DNA from: Haloferax massiliensis
GTDB taxonomy: Archaea > Halobacteriota > Halobacteria > Halobacteriales > Haloferacaceae
Assembly (NCBI RefSeq): GCF_001368915.1
Contig: NZ_CSTE01000002.1
Span: 224,248 to 288,247, forward strand
Direction: 5' to 3'
DNA: 64,000 nucleotides
Shown here: positions 19,306 to 28,476 of the stretch, one piece after another
How positions within the stretch are numbered: the stretch's first letter is position 1
Layout of the letters: every line of letters begins with the position of its first letter
Position numbers and translations under genes: made by a program
Notes under the pieces: generated by a model
The model's input: the letters and a program-made list of their open reading frames with translations, nothing else
What the model was told of the DNA's origin: nothing
The model's database searches: none

Positions 19306-19407
19306 GAGTTTCTCTATTGCAGCATCTATATTCTATCAAAAACCGAGAGTTCTGAAAGAGTCAGCACATCCTCTTTTCTTAGAAGTGTGAGTGACTGGCG
19401 GTCGGAC

Positions 19408-19416
19408 TTTTTATAC
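19408..19416 (+). promoter_or_regulatory. TATA box of the STAND NTPase gene
   Basis: TTTTTATAC lies about 50 bp upstream of the ATG at 19465, giving an expected start of transcription around 19438 and a leader of roughly 25 nt. It is downstream of the IS, so the gene has its own promoter. Confidence 0.5.
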
Positions 19417-19464
19417 TCATTGACGAGAAAAAGTTTGCCGACAATATCAATTCAGGTTACCTCC

Positions 19465-22400
19465 ATGAGTGTCTCTGTAGACTTTAGCAATATTAGACCG
19501 GTTGAAGACTCGCGTAGGAAGGGGTTTGAAGAACTGTGTAGCCAGATAGCACATCAGTTCGAAGAGGTGTCTGATTCTTGGAATTATACACGTCTTGGAG
19601 ATCCTGATGCAGGGATTGAATGTAAGTGGGAATCTCCCAGGGGCGAGGTCTGGGGGTGGCAAGCCAAATATGTCGACAGTATTGACAGCAGTAGTCTGTC
19701 ACAGATTGATGATTCAATTGAGAAGGCATTAGATACGTATAACGACCTAAGCCGGTACTTTGTATGCGTCCCTTGTGATCGACCGCATAGTCCAGACGAC
19801 GACGGCAGAACAAAGACCGCTCTGCAAAAGTGGAATGATCGAAAGGAAAAGTGGGAGCGATGGGCTGATGAACGGGACATGGATGTTGAGTTCGTTTTCT
19901 GGGGTCAGTCACAGCTCTACGAGTTTTTAAGCGATGAAAAGCACAAAGGTCGGCTTTACTTCTGGTTTGATTCGGAACAACTCACAGAACCCAAGCTGAG
20001 TGAAGAACTGGAGGTGACGATCTCAAATGCTAATGATCGGTATAGTCCGGAGCTTCACGTGGATACCGGAAGCGCAGATATATTTGAGCCATTAGGTCGG
20101 ACCCCCTGTTTTGTTGAAGATGTTGAGGAGCGCTTGGAAGAACTGAATAATAAAGCAGGAGACTTGTTCACAGAAAGTTCGATTGAGAGATTGAAAGAAG
20201 CTGATGAAGAGGCATTCCTTGACCTGCGTGACGCTATTGAGAAGATCCCCGTTCTGCTTGAAGATATTGAAGAGATTCAAAAGGAGATCCCAATTTCAGA
20301 GTTACAAGATGTAAGTGAGACTGCTCATGATGCAATTTGGGATTTGGATTCTGCACTGCAAAAGTTGCAGGAGGAAGGCGAAGAAGGGGATGAAAATGCT
20401 TCAGATGACTATACATCCTACTCTTTCCGCCAGCTTCGGAGTGAAGTCTATAATTTCAATAATTTTGTAGAAACTAGTGATTTGGAGGTGGCAGAAACGG
20501 CAGGACTGAAGCTGCTCGGCGACGCCGGTATGGGGAAGACCCACCTACTATGTAACGTAGCTAAAAGGCGAATGAAGAACGGTCACCCCACCGTTCTAAT
20601 GTTAGGAGAGAATTTCACTAACAGGAGTATCTGGTCACAGATAATTGAACGCTTAGGGTTAGACTGTACTACTGAAGAGTTCCTGGGTGCGTTAGATTCC
20701 TTTGGGGAGTCGCGCGGTGTCCGATCCCTGCTAATGATTGACGCCCTGAATGAGAGTCCTGATCCACGGATTTGGAATAGTCGGCTTCCGGGCTTATTGA
20801 AAAAGCTTGATAGCTATCCACACATCGGGCTGTGCGTCAGCTGCCGGTCAGGGTATGAGGATCTGGTCATCCCTAGTAGCATTGGTGATGGCTTAGTGGA
20901 GTCCCGACATTACGGATTTCACGAGGTCGAATATGAAGCGGTGCGGAAGTTCTTTGATGAACACAGCATTGAGCATTCCTCGATTCCTGTTCTCCAACGT
21001 GAGTTCCGAGTTCCTTTGTTCTTGAAGTTGTTCTGTGAGAATCTGGAAAATCAGGGGAAGAGCCGGGTATCCCACGGTCCAGAGGGTCTGAGTGAGATCT
21101 TTGAGGGCTATATTGACGGGATCAATGAGCGGCTACGCTGGCGATTGGATTATGATCCCCGCGCTAACCTGGTCAAGCGATCCGTCGAAGCATTGGCTAG
21201 AGAAATGGCAGAGCGAGGAAAAGGGACAAAGCGTCTACCCAAAGAGGTGGCGAAAGAGATCGTTGATGATATCTTTTCTGGTACATCCTACTCTGAGAGC
21301 CTCTATGGGAATATATTGAGTGAAGGTTTGATCTCGGAGGTCGTTAATCCGATTGGGGGCGATGTGAGTGAAGCAGTCAGATTTTCCTACGATAAATTTG
21401 CGGATCATATGCTGGCGCAGCAGTATTTAAAGATATATGTGGACGGAGACTTTGAGCAGGCTCTTGCAGAAGAGGAGGAGTTACAGAAGATCTTTGAGAG
21501 CCCTAAGCAGTATCCTGGCTTGATCCAGGCATTTGCAATTCATCTTCCTGAGCAGGAGGGCGTCGAAGTCTTCGAGTTTATTGATTCAGAGGAGGTTCTA
21601 AAGCCGTTTATCAAGAGCCTGGGGTGGAGACATCCTCAGTCACTAACGGGTTCTGACGGTGAGTTGAAAGAGGATATAGAGGAGTATCTGTGGGAGGAGA
21701 TGCATCTTTTAGAGGATTTGTATGAATTATGGCGTGTTCTTCTCACATTAGCCACCAGCCCGGATCACCCAATGAATGCAGAATATCTCTATCAAGTTCA
21801 TATGGGGCAAAAAGTGGCTCAACGCGATTTCAACTGGTCTACGTTCCTTCACAAGGAGTGGAGCGATGACACTTCTGAGGTGTTCCGTTTGGTAAACTGG
21901 GGATTCTCCTTGGAGAACAACCCGATTGAGTCACGCGAGTCAAAGCGTCTGATCTCACTTACTCTTTCCCTGTTCCTCAGTTGCCCTAACCGGTTCGTCC
22001 GCGACCGTGCGACTAAAGCAATGGTCAATGTCGTAGGGTCCGACATTGACCTGTTTATTGAACTGATCGAACGCTTCCAAGGCGTAAGTGATCCGTACAT
22101 CTTGGAGCGTGTTTATACAGCTGCATATGGTGCCGTCCTCCGCAACAAGGACCACGATGCAGTAGCTGAAATTGCCAATACAGTATTTGAGATAGAATTC
22201 TCAGAGAACGACCCTATCCCGCATCTACTGGCAAGGGACTATGCACGAGGAATAATTGAATTAGCGGATTACCGGATCGGTGATTTCGAGGTGGACATAG
22301 AGAAGGTGAGACCGCCTTACGATAGTTCGTTCTCTATTGAGGTGCCTTCACCGGAGGAGTTGCAGGAGAAAGTTCAGACGTGCCTTGAGGAGTCTGAAAC

Positions 22401-23670
22401 GGATGTGAATGCGCGGTTCTGGTGGGGATTAGTGGGATCTGATTTTGAGGGTAGAGGATCGAGTGATTTTGCCCGGTATATCGTTGGTAGTAATCATAGT
22501 GCTGGCAAGGTCCATGGGTTTGACTTTCCTTGTGATAAGGCTCTTCGCTGGATAACTAAACGAGTATTTGACCTCGGTTGGACCCCTGACAACTTTGGAC
22601 AATTCGATGACCGCGTCAACAGAGGCTTCCATGGGAGAATGGGAAACAGGAAGCCTGAGAAGTTCAGTAAAAAGTATCAGTGGATCGCGTACCATGAGTT
22701 AGTTGCCTGGGTTACCGATAACTATGGTCTCTCTGATTCTCGAAGAGGAACTCCGTACACCGGTCCTTGGACGTATTTCCGGAGGGATATCGACCCATCT
22801 GTTCTAGACCCTGTTTCGGAACCGGAGCGATCTCTGGACAACGTCGTTGATTTTGACTGCCTTGTTGATGAGGTGCCACTTGATGAGTGGGTCTCAAATC
22901 ACGAGGATTTCCCGGAGCTAACAGATCTACTTGAGGTTTCTGTGGATGGTGGGGAGTGGCTGCCATTAGATAGTACGTATAAGTGGAGAGCCGATGAGAG
23001 TCCTGAATCAAGTATAACGCGGGAAACGGTTGTTTGGATTGAATCTGTTCTCGTTCACGAGGATGACGAGGAGACTCTTCGAGATTGGATTAGAAGGGAT
23101 TGGATTGAGAGTGGTGAGATTGAGAGTAACTTGGTGTCTCTCGGTCAGGTGACCCAGATTCTTAGAGGAGAATATCCATGGCATCCTGTAGTTGAAGACC
23201 GGTGGGAGGAGAGTGGTGATGCAATTAGAGGTGCTCCGATTGATACGGAGAACACCACGCTTGACCTGATCTGGGAGGCGGAATATGATTGTTCTATTCA
23301 GGAGAAATACGGGATGTTTGCCCCGACTCCGTATCTCTGTGAATTACTGGATCTAGAATGGATCATAGATACGAGAGAATTCACGCAGGATACGGAAGCT
23401 CCAATTCGGGTAACCGATCTCTCTGAATCAGGGGGTTTGATGGGGAGAGTAGATTCCTTATCGATGCTTGCCGCAGAGAATGGCATTCGCGGTGAGTTAG
23501 AGAATGAAGGGTTATCGCTTGTCTGGATTGTGAAAGGTGAAAAGAGAGTGTTAACCGGGGATCCCGCAGGCAACCAGCTCGGTAAGAGTCAAATCCGGGC
23601 AGCATATTCACTTAACGCTGACGGGGAGTTCGTTGGAGAAGCGACAAGCGACTTCCATAGCTGGGATTGA
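19465..23670 (+). CDS. Avs-like STAND NTPase with N-terminal Mrr-like nuclease domain
   Basis: A 1401-aa protein. Residues ~15-150 look like a restriction-endonuclease fold of the Mrr type, with DPDAGIE followed by the strand WGWQAKY, a (D)...QxK form of PD-(D/E)XK (D48, Q66, K68). A P-loop NTPase follows: Walker A GDAGMGKTH near 352-360 and Walker B LLMIDALNES near 425, the NACHT/STAND style. About 900 C-terminal residues without known motifs would be the sensor. This nuclease-STAND-sensor order matches Avs4 (AVAST) antiviral proteins, which recognise phage proteins and then degrade DNA. Base composition is clearly less G+C rich than its neighbours, suggesting recent transfer from a different source. 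The upstream-open frame from 19228 was not used because it runs through the IS end. Confidence 0.75.
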   Translation: MSVSVDFSNIRPVEDSRRKGFEELCSQIAHQFEEVSDSWNYTRLGDPDAGIECKWESPRGEVWGWQAKYVDSIDSSSLSQIDDSIEKALDTYNDLSRYFVCVPCDRPHSPDDDGRTKTALQKWNDRKEKWERWADERDMDVEFVFWGQSQLYEFLSDEKHKGRLYFWFDSEQLTEPKLSEELEVTISNANDRYSPELHVDTGSADIFEPLGRTPCFVEDVEERLEELNNKAGDLFTESSIERLKEADEEAFLDLRDAIEKIPVLLEDIEEIQKEIPISELQDVSETAHDAIWDLDSALQKLQEEGEEGDENASDDYTSYSFRQLRSEVYNFNNFVETSDLEVAETAGLKLLGDAGMGKTHLLCNVAKRRMKNGHPTVLMLGENFTNRSIWSQIIERLGLDCTTEEFLGALDSFGESRGVRSLLMIDALNESPDPRIWNSRLPGLLKKLDSYPHIGLCVSCRSGYEDLVIPSSIGDGLVESRHYGFHEVEYEAVRKFFDEHSIEHSSIPVLQREFRVPLFLKLFCENLENQGKSRVSHGPEGLSEIFEGYIDGINERLRWRLDYDPRANLVKRSVEALAREMAERGKGTKRLPKEVAKEIVDDIFSGTSYSESLYGNILSEGLISEVVNPIGGDVSEAVRFSYDKFADHMLAQQYLKIYVDGDFEQALAEEEELQKIFESPKQYPGLIQAFAIHLPEQEGVEVFEFIDSEEVLKPFIKSLGWRHPQSLTGSDGELKEDIEEYLWEEMHLLEDLYELWRVLLTLATSPDHPMNAEYLYQVHMGQKVAQRDFNWSTFLHKEWSDDTSEVFRLVNWGFSLENNPIESRESKRLISLTLSLFLSCPNRFVRDRATKAMVNVVGSDIDLFIELIERFQGVSDPYILERVYTAAYGAVLRNKDHDAVAEIANTVFEIEFSENDPIPHLLARDYARGIIELADYRIGDFEVDIEKVRPPYDSSFSIEVPSPEELQEKVQTCLEESETDVNARFWWGLVGSDFEGRGSSDFARYIVGSNHSAGKVHGFDFPCDKALRWITKRVFDLGWTPDNFGQFDDRVNRGFHGRMGNRKPEKFSKKYQWIAYHELVAWVTDNYGLSDSRRGTPYTGPWTYFRRDIDPSVLDPVSEPERSLDNVVDFDCLVDEVPLDEWVSNHEDFPELTDLLEVSVDGGEWLPLDSTYKWRADESPESSITRETVVWIESVLVHEDDEETLRDWIRRDWIESGEIESNLVSLGQVTQILRGEYPWHPVVEDRWEESGDAIRGAPIDTENTTLDLIWEAEYDCSIQEKYGMFAPTPYLCELLDLEWIIDTREFTQDTEAPIRVTDLSESGGLMGRVDSLSMLAAENGIRGELENEGLSLVWIVKGEKRVLTGDPAGNQLGKSQIRAAYSLNADGEFVGEATSDFHSWD

Positions 23671-23674
23671 TCTG

Positions 23675-24488
23675 ATGACCGCTACGCTCACTGAACCGAC
23701 TGTTCTCGCTGCCGCGAAGGACACGCTCTACCCGACTCTCCATGATAGCGCAAATCACTACGCTGTCACGGAAACACAGTTCACACAGTCAACTTGGGGC
23801 GGATGGACAATCCCGGAAGAACTCCGAACCCGACTCTCACCTTACAATACGATACGTCTCGCCGAAGGTGAGCCCGATTTGCTCGGGGTCGGTATGCCAG
23901 CACTCGAAGTGTTGAATGGGGACGCCGCATCCACTCCTGTCGCAGTCATCGAAGCGAAAGGCCACAACTCAGACCCAGGTGCAGCGGACGTGACTCGCGG
24001 TATTAACCAAGCACACGCGCATCTCTCCGAAGTCAACCTCGGGTACGTCGCTGCCCCGATCCAGAGCATTACTGACACAGCACGCGCACTCGCCCGCGAT
24101 CTCAACGTCGGTATCATCGGTGTCGAAAACCGCTCACGACGCAACACTTGTCGAACCCGCTCGCGTCACCGGAGCCGGTGACTTCTCAACCACCATTGAC
24201 GCCATCCGGTTCCAAGCAACCACGCACCACCTCACCGAAGGCAGCTTCCCAGTCAACCACCCGAAAAACTACCTCGGCTGCGTCCTCGCCCTCACCGCAG
24301 ACGGCAATACACGAGACATCTACGCCGATAAGATAATCAACAGCGTGTCAGGCGGCCGCCGCGTCGCAATCCTCCTCGGATTAGTAGATGATCGTCCCGA
24401 TGGAGAGACGCTGACACACCTCGGGCTTGACCGGATGCGAACAAACGGCCTTGTCCGTCCCGTCGTTCGCCCTAGTATCTCTTGTTGA
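23675..24488 (+). pseudogene. Frameshifted PD-(D/E)XK nuclease-like gene
   Basis: The frame from the ATG at 23675 encodes about 150 clear residues with a nuclease-like pattern: EPDLLGVG, then the strand VAVIEAKGHN (D...ExK). After GIIGVE the frame is lost near 24125-24135, and the sequence continues in another frame as KTAHDATLVEPARV and onward to 24488. Both halves have haloarchaeal composition and join in sense, so a one-base indel in an ancestral gene of roughly 270 codons is the simplest reading. It starts 4 bp after the STAND gene. It might have been a nuclease partner of a neighbouring system. A sequencing error cannot be excluded from sequence alone. Confidence 0.65.
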
Positions 24489-24597
24489 CGGAGTACAGTC
24501 TGAACCAAATTTCATCCACAGCACTCTCAACGAACTTCCATCAATATCTCACTCTGCTATATGAGACCACTGTGAGAGAGCACAAACCACCAGCCCG

Positions 24598-25389
24598 TTA
24601 CGACCAACCCGCATCTTTACGCATCACGTCGTCACGGAGATTCTCTATCGTCTCTACGACGTCATCTTCCTCCATCATCTCCACACGCCGAACCGTCAGT
24701 TCCTCCCGTAAGAGCGTCGTCGTCCGGCTCACGATGTTACTGTTAGACGGTGGGTCGTCGTACGTACCTTCTTCTTTGATTTCGTTCAGTGTGTCGTGAC
24801 ATAGGAGATCACCGCAAGTATGTGTAACGGGGACGTACCGTGCAAAGTCGTGGTCCAAGATGTCGTTGGCGAGTTCCTGGAAACTGAGGACTTGCTTCGT
24901 TCTACTGTAGTCTCGATCATCAACGTCTCCTGATTCACCTTCCTCGTAAGTGAGCTCAGCACCCCACCAGATCCGGTGAAGTGCGTTGGAGTAGGCGTCG
25001 GTCCCTGCCTTCAGGAACTTCTCCTCCATGTTGCCCGGACTTTCTGGATTGAAAACGTGGTCCCACCGATAGTGGACGAACTCCGGAAACCGAACGACAC
25101 AGAGGTAGTGCCACAGGCCCGCGTCTGCCGCCTCGTTCCGCGTTAGATCGAGAGTACGGTGAAGTGTTGGTGCTAGCTCGGCGTCTATCAGCGAGTCCTG
25201 AGCGTCGATATCTTCGTCAGCACGGATCTCCTCAATCCGCTCGTCAACCGGACTCAAGTCTATGGAGCGACCGAGCGGTTGTAAGTACGGACGGAGGTCA
25301 TCCTCCGTGAGGTTTCGCTCGCCAGCGAGGAACCGATTGTCGATCATCGGATGGGCTGCACTCTGCAGGTGGAAAAGCTCAGTCGTCAC
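24598..25389 (-). CDS. Module 1 protein C (DUF6339-like)
   Basis: A 263-aa protein from the GTG at 25389, overlapping the end of gene B by 11 bp. It is homologous to the products at 32077-32784 and 40829-41518. Shared landmarks are GLWHYL, a P-x-F/L-V-x-x-RW segment, E-K-F-L followed by Y-x-NA-x-x-R-I/L-WW (here YSNALHRIWWGAELT) and a helical C terminus. From memory this resembles DUF6339, a small family seen near cytosine methyltransferases and GHKL ATPases; the name needs a profile search. No catalytic motif is evident. The fixed position after A and B suggests the three products work together. Confidence 0.7.
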   Translation of the reverse strand: MTTELFHLQSAAHPMIDNRFLAGERNLTEDDLRPYLQPLGRSIDLSPVDERIEEIRADEDIDAQDSLIDAELAPTLHRTLDLTRNEAADAGLWHYLCVVRFPEFVHYRWDHVFNPESPGNMEEKFLKAGTDAYSNALHRIWWGAELTYEEGESGDVDDRDYSRTKQVLSFQELANDILDHDFARYVPVTHTCGDLLCHDTLNEIKEEGTYDDPPSNSNIVSRTTTLLREELTVRRVEMMEEDDVVETIENLRDDVMRKDAGWS

Positions 25390-26449
25390 TTTGGATCGCC
25401 TCCTCGATCAGGTTCGTCGTATCGGACGGAAGGTTGTACTGCTGATGCACCGCACGTTCGATCCGCTGAACGAGGTCTGGGACATCAACGTGACTACGAA
25501 CGTCCTCGGCGAGTTGGATCTTCGCCTCGTCATCACCGAGATCTGGGTACAAATCGTCCAAAAAGATGCCCAATACGTCTTCCTGCCAACTGTACTCTGG
25601 TTCGCCCGTGTCAGGGCTCGTGTCACGTGCCGTCTGCATCAGTAGTTGCGTCCAAACGGAATGTTCGACGTAATCGTAGAGTACGTCACGCAGCCGGGGT
25701 GGTCCGCCTGTCGCCCCCGTGTTGTTTAGAACATTGATTATTTGCGGGTGTTCCTTGTTCAGATATAGCTGTGGGTTCCGAGGTGCCTCCAAGCTAAGGT
25801 AGTGGATATGGTTCTCGTCGGGGAAGCGGTCGTAGTCGCTGAAGTCTTCGATGATCGGCATGAGAAGACTTCCACCGTCGTCCCTCTCGTCAAGTCGAAC
25901 GATCCACGAGAGCCCGTCAGCGACTCGCGCGCCGACCTTGGACGCGTGCTTCGATCCACTGGAACCACCTTTCTCAGTTCTTGTGAGGAACGGCTTGATC
26001 TTCACTCGTCCACGGTGGTCGTCACGGTTGATGGACAAGGTGAACTCGTGGGTTCCTCCTTCCAGCGGTGAGTCCGTGAGGATCTGCCGGTCTCGACTCA
26101 TTGCGAGTGGATTCTCCTTCACTAGTGCAAGCCGCCCCGGCGTCTCATCCCACTCGTTGAACGGGAATACGTCTTCAACAGTGTCCTGATTGATGGTCAC
26201 GGCACCTTCCAGCTCCAACGTCTCCCAGTTACTCTCGTCCACCAGCGATAGATATTGGTCTTCCTCGTCAAGATCGCCTCTCTCACCGAGAAGAGCGCCA
26301 TCCAGGCGGAACGATTCGACGTTGAATTCGAGCGCCTCTTTTTGATACTCGTGCGGGAGTGATTGGCTGACTAAACTACCCGTCCGGACGTCTTGTTCCT
26401 CTTTTTCGTCCGGCTCAGCTCCTTCAACCTCTCCGTTGACCGTCGCCAT
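25379..26449 (-). CDS. Module 1 protein B, unknown family
   Basis: A 356-aa acidic protein. Its ATG (26449) overlaps the stop of gene A by one base (TAATG), so translation is coupled. It is related to the proteins at 32781-33764 and 39787-40827. Shared landmarks are RGRVKIKPFLTRT, a short P-x-LYLNKEHP motif, RLRDVLYDYV followed by VWTQLLM, and YSWQEDVL. The first half looks beta-rich and the second half helical. I recognise no nuclease or nucleotide-binding motif. It could be the DNA-binding or effector subunit for the GHKL ATPase, but that is inference from gene order only. Confidence 0.65.
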   Translation of the reverse strand: MATVNGEVEGAEPDEKEEQDVRTGSLVSQSLPHEYQKEALEFNVESFRLDGALLGERGDLDEEDQYLSLVDESNWETLELEGAVTINQDTVEDVFPFNEWDETPGRLALVKENPLAMSRDRQILTDSPLEGGTHEFTLSINRDDHRGRVKIKPFLTRTEKGGSSGSKHASKVGARVADGLSWIVRLDERDDGGSLLMPIIEDFSDYDRFPDENHIHYLSLEAPRNPQLYLNKEHPQIINVLNNTGATGGPPRLRDVLYDYVEHSVWTQLLMQTARDTSPDTGEPEYSWQEDVLGIFLDDLYPDLGDDEAKIQLAEDVRSHVDVPDLVQRIERAVHQQYNLPSDTTNLIEEAIQSDD

Positions 26450-28338
26450 TACTTGTCCCTCCGTTCTGCTACGTCAACCGACACTTTCATTCTGGTCTCT
26501 ACCTGTCTGTGATCTTCTGTCGACACGCCCTCGAAGGACACCTTTGACGTGCCAGGAACTGGCTCCAGCCGTCCCACTTGGACGCCCTTCTGCTCGGGGA
26601 GCGATATCGAGACACCCGCCGTATCTGACGAGATGTTCTGGACGGGCAAGCGATCCGACGTTGCTCTCTCCTCTGCCATCCGGATCAACGAAACGGTGAC
26701 CGCTCGTATCTCGTTACTATCGCTCAGAGGCTCCACCTCTCCGTCGAACGACCAGTGTGTGTACACCTCGTCGAACGAGATGTTCGTATCTCCGGTGACG
26801 CGCTGACTGCTAGGCGACTCACGCTCAGCACTTCCCCCTCGTGATTCGTTCCCGATCTTGAATCGGTTTCCCAGACGCTGAGGTCCGGTCGTGCCTCGGT
26901 CTACGTTGGGTGCGACGAGTCCGCGTAAGGTCTCCGTCACGTCAGATTTGATACCCTCTACTGCGGTTCTGAATCCCCGAGAGTAGGTGTTGGCCAGTGT
27001 CTCAGTTCGCACCCATTCGTCGTGCTGAGGTGGCTCTGCAGCAGTCAGGAACTCCTCTACGATAGTTTCTGCCTTTCCTGGAGCTTCGTCGGTTCCCCAC
27101 GGTCGCGCGCGCCCACCGAGTAGAACTGCGTGGAAGTCTTGGTTCCCTACGACGACTCGATCTCGGTCGTAGTACTCGACGACCATCCCCGCACCCCGGA
27201 CGAACGCCACCTGGTTCCGATGCTGATACTCACCCGTATCTGCACGCCGAACCAGCAAGTCCAGTTGGCCATCTGTACCGTCCCCCCCGTCGCTCTTTTC
27301 AGGTACATCGAGCGATATGCTCGCCTGCGCGACGTCTTCTGGATCGTCCAACTGGCTGACCGAGTCGTCACGGTCGTCCAAGCAGTCCGTGAAGGGCTTG
27401 TACTGTGGATACTCGCCGATACTTGCTTGCTTCGTCTCACCGTCCACTTCGACTGCGACCTCTAAGTCACCACGATAGACTGCAGGCCAGAACCACTCGA
27501 TTGCCATCTCCGTGATCTGGTTTGCTAACTCCTCGTCGTCAAGTCGTTCTTCGGCTGTAGGCACGCGGAAATCAACGACCTGGATGCTCGTTCCCGGTGC
27601 GTCTGGACGCTCCAACTGGAGGTTGTCCGCTATCGATTCGGCTTCGTCTCCCCAGATGGACTCCGGCCTCGCACCCTCCTCGTCCCCGTTCAGATTACCG
27701 TACCAACCGTGTCCTTGAAAGACCGTATCGCCGTCTTCGGACTTGTGCGTCGGCAATCGCGTTCGACCGATCAATCGGGGGGACTGGTCTGTCGGGTCGG
27801 GTTCGCTCAGCGTCGAATTGAACATGACGAGTGAGAGGCCCGAGTACAGCCAGAGGACAGCCTTCCCCAGACCGTAACTCCCCCCGGCGGTGTCCCCCGA
27901 CTTACTGCTGAATAGCACGTCACGGACCAGCGCGGTGAAGTTCGACTCGTCGGCGTTCTCCTCACCGAGGAGTCCCTCCGTGTTCTCGTCCTCGATGGTC
28001 AGAATGCGGATTTCCTCGTCGTCCTTTATTCGCTGGATCGCCTCAGCGATGTGTTTCCCGCTCTTCGTGTCTGTCGCTAAGTTGGCGTGCTCGGACCACG
28101 TCTCGATGTCGAGTGCTCTGAGGTACTCTATTGCCTCGTCACCCTGTAAAGATTCCAGCTTGAACGTCACCCGTGCCGGTTGATCGTTTTCCAACCGTGC
28201 GTCGTTCGAGTTCTGCAACACCTCCCGAACGAAGGTCTTCAGCCCGGGTTCACCGTGTGACATCGCGTACTTTGCGACGTCGTCTCCGTATCGAGCATCA
28301 GTCGGTCGAGACGTCGTGAATCCCCACTTACCGCTCAT
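26449..28338 (-). CDS. Module 1 protein A: GHKL (MutL/MORC/Hsp90-type) ATPase
   Basis: A 629-aa protein from the ATG at 28338 (a GTG one codon earlier is possible). The Bergerat ATP-binding fold is visible: N box FVREVLQNSNDA (E39, N43, D46), the ATP-contacting aspartate in TIEDENTEGL (D117) and the glycine-rich lid GGSYGLGKAVLW (152-163). The remaining ~450 residues are shared with the two paralogues, including FVRGAGMVVEYY and AEPPQHDEW. GHKL ATPases clamp or remodel DNA and proteins through ATP-driven dimerisation. MutL/MORC-like members have been linked to bacterial restriction-modification loci (Iyer, Abhiman and Aravind 2008). It is preceded on the same strand by the GIY-YIG gene. Confidence 0.85.
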   Translation of the reverse strand: MSGKWGFTTSRPTDARYGDDVAKYAMSHGEPGLKTFVREVLQNSNDARLENDQPARVTFKLESLQGDEAIEYLRALDIETWSEHANLATDTKSGKHIAEAIQRIKDDEEIRILTIEDENTEGLLGEENADESNFTALVRDVLFSSKSGDTAGGSYGLGKAVLWLYSGLSLVMFNSTLSEPDPTDQSPRLIGRTRLPTHKSEDGDTVFQGHGWYGNLNGDEEGARPESIWGDEAESIADNLQLERPDAPGTSIQVVDFRVPTAEERLDDEELANQITEMAIEWFWPAVYRGDLEVAVEVDGETKQASIGEYPQYKPFTDCLDDRDDSVSQLDDPEDVAQASISLDVPEKSDGGDGTDGQLDLLVRRADTGEYQHRNQVAFVRGAGMVVEYYDRDRVVVGNQDFHAVLLGGRARPWGTDEAPGKAETIVEEFLTAAEPPQHDEWVRTETLANTYSRGFRTAVEGIKSDVTETLRGLVAPNVDRGTTGPQRLGNRFKIGNESRGGSAERESPSSQRVTGDTNISFDEVYTHWSFDGEVEPLSDSNEIRAVTVSLIRMAEERATSDRLPVQNISSDTAGVSISLPEQKGVQVGRLEPVPGTSKVSFEGVSTEDHRQVETRMKVSVDVAERRDK

Positions 28339-28476
28339 CACGACTGCTCACCGGTACTAGCGAATGTGGCCGCAGACATATCGGAGAAGCATGCGATACG
28401 ATTCATAATTGGCACAAATCTCCCGTGCCGACATAAATGTGTGCGGTGTGTTGTCGGCGTAGTCACTCGATTAAGT

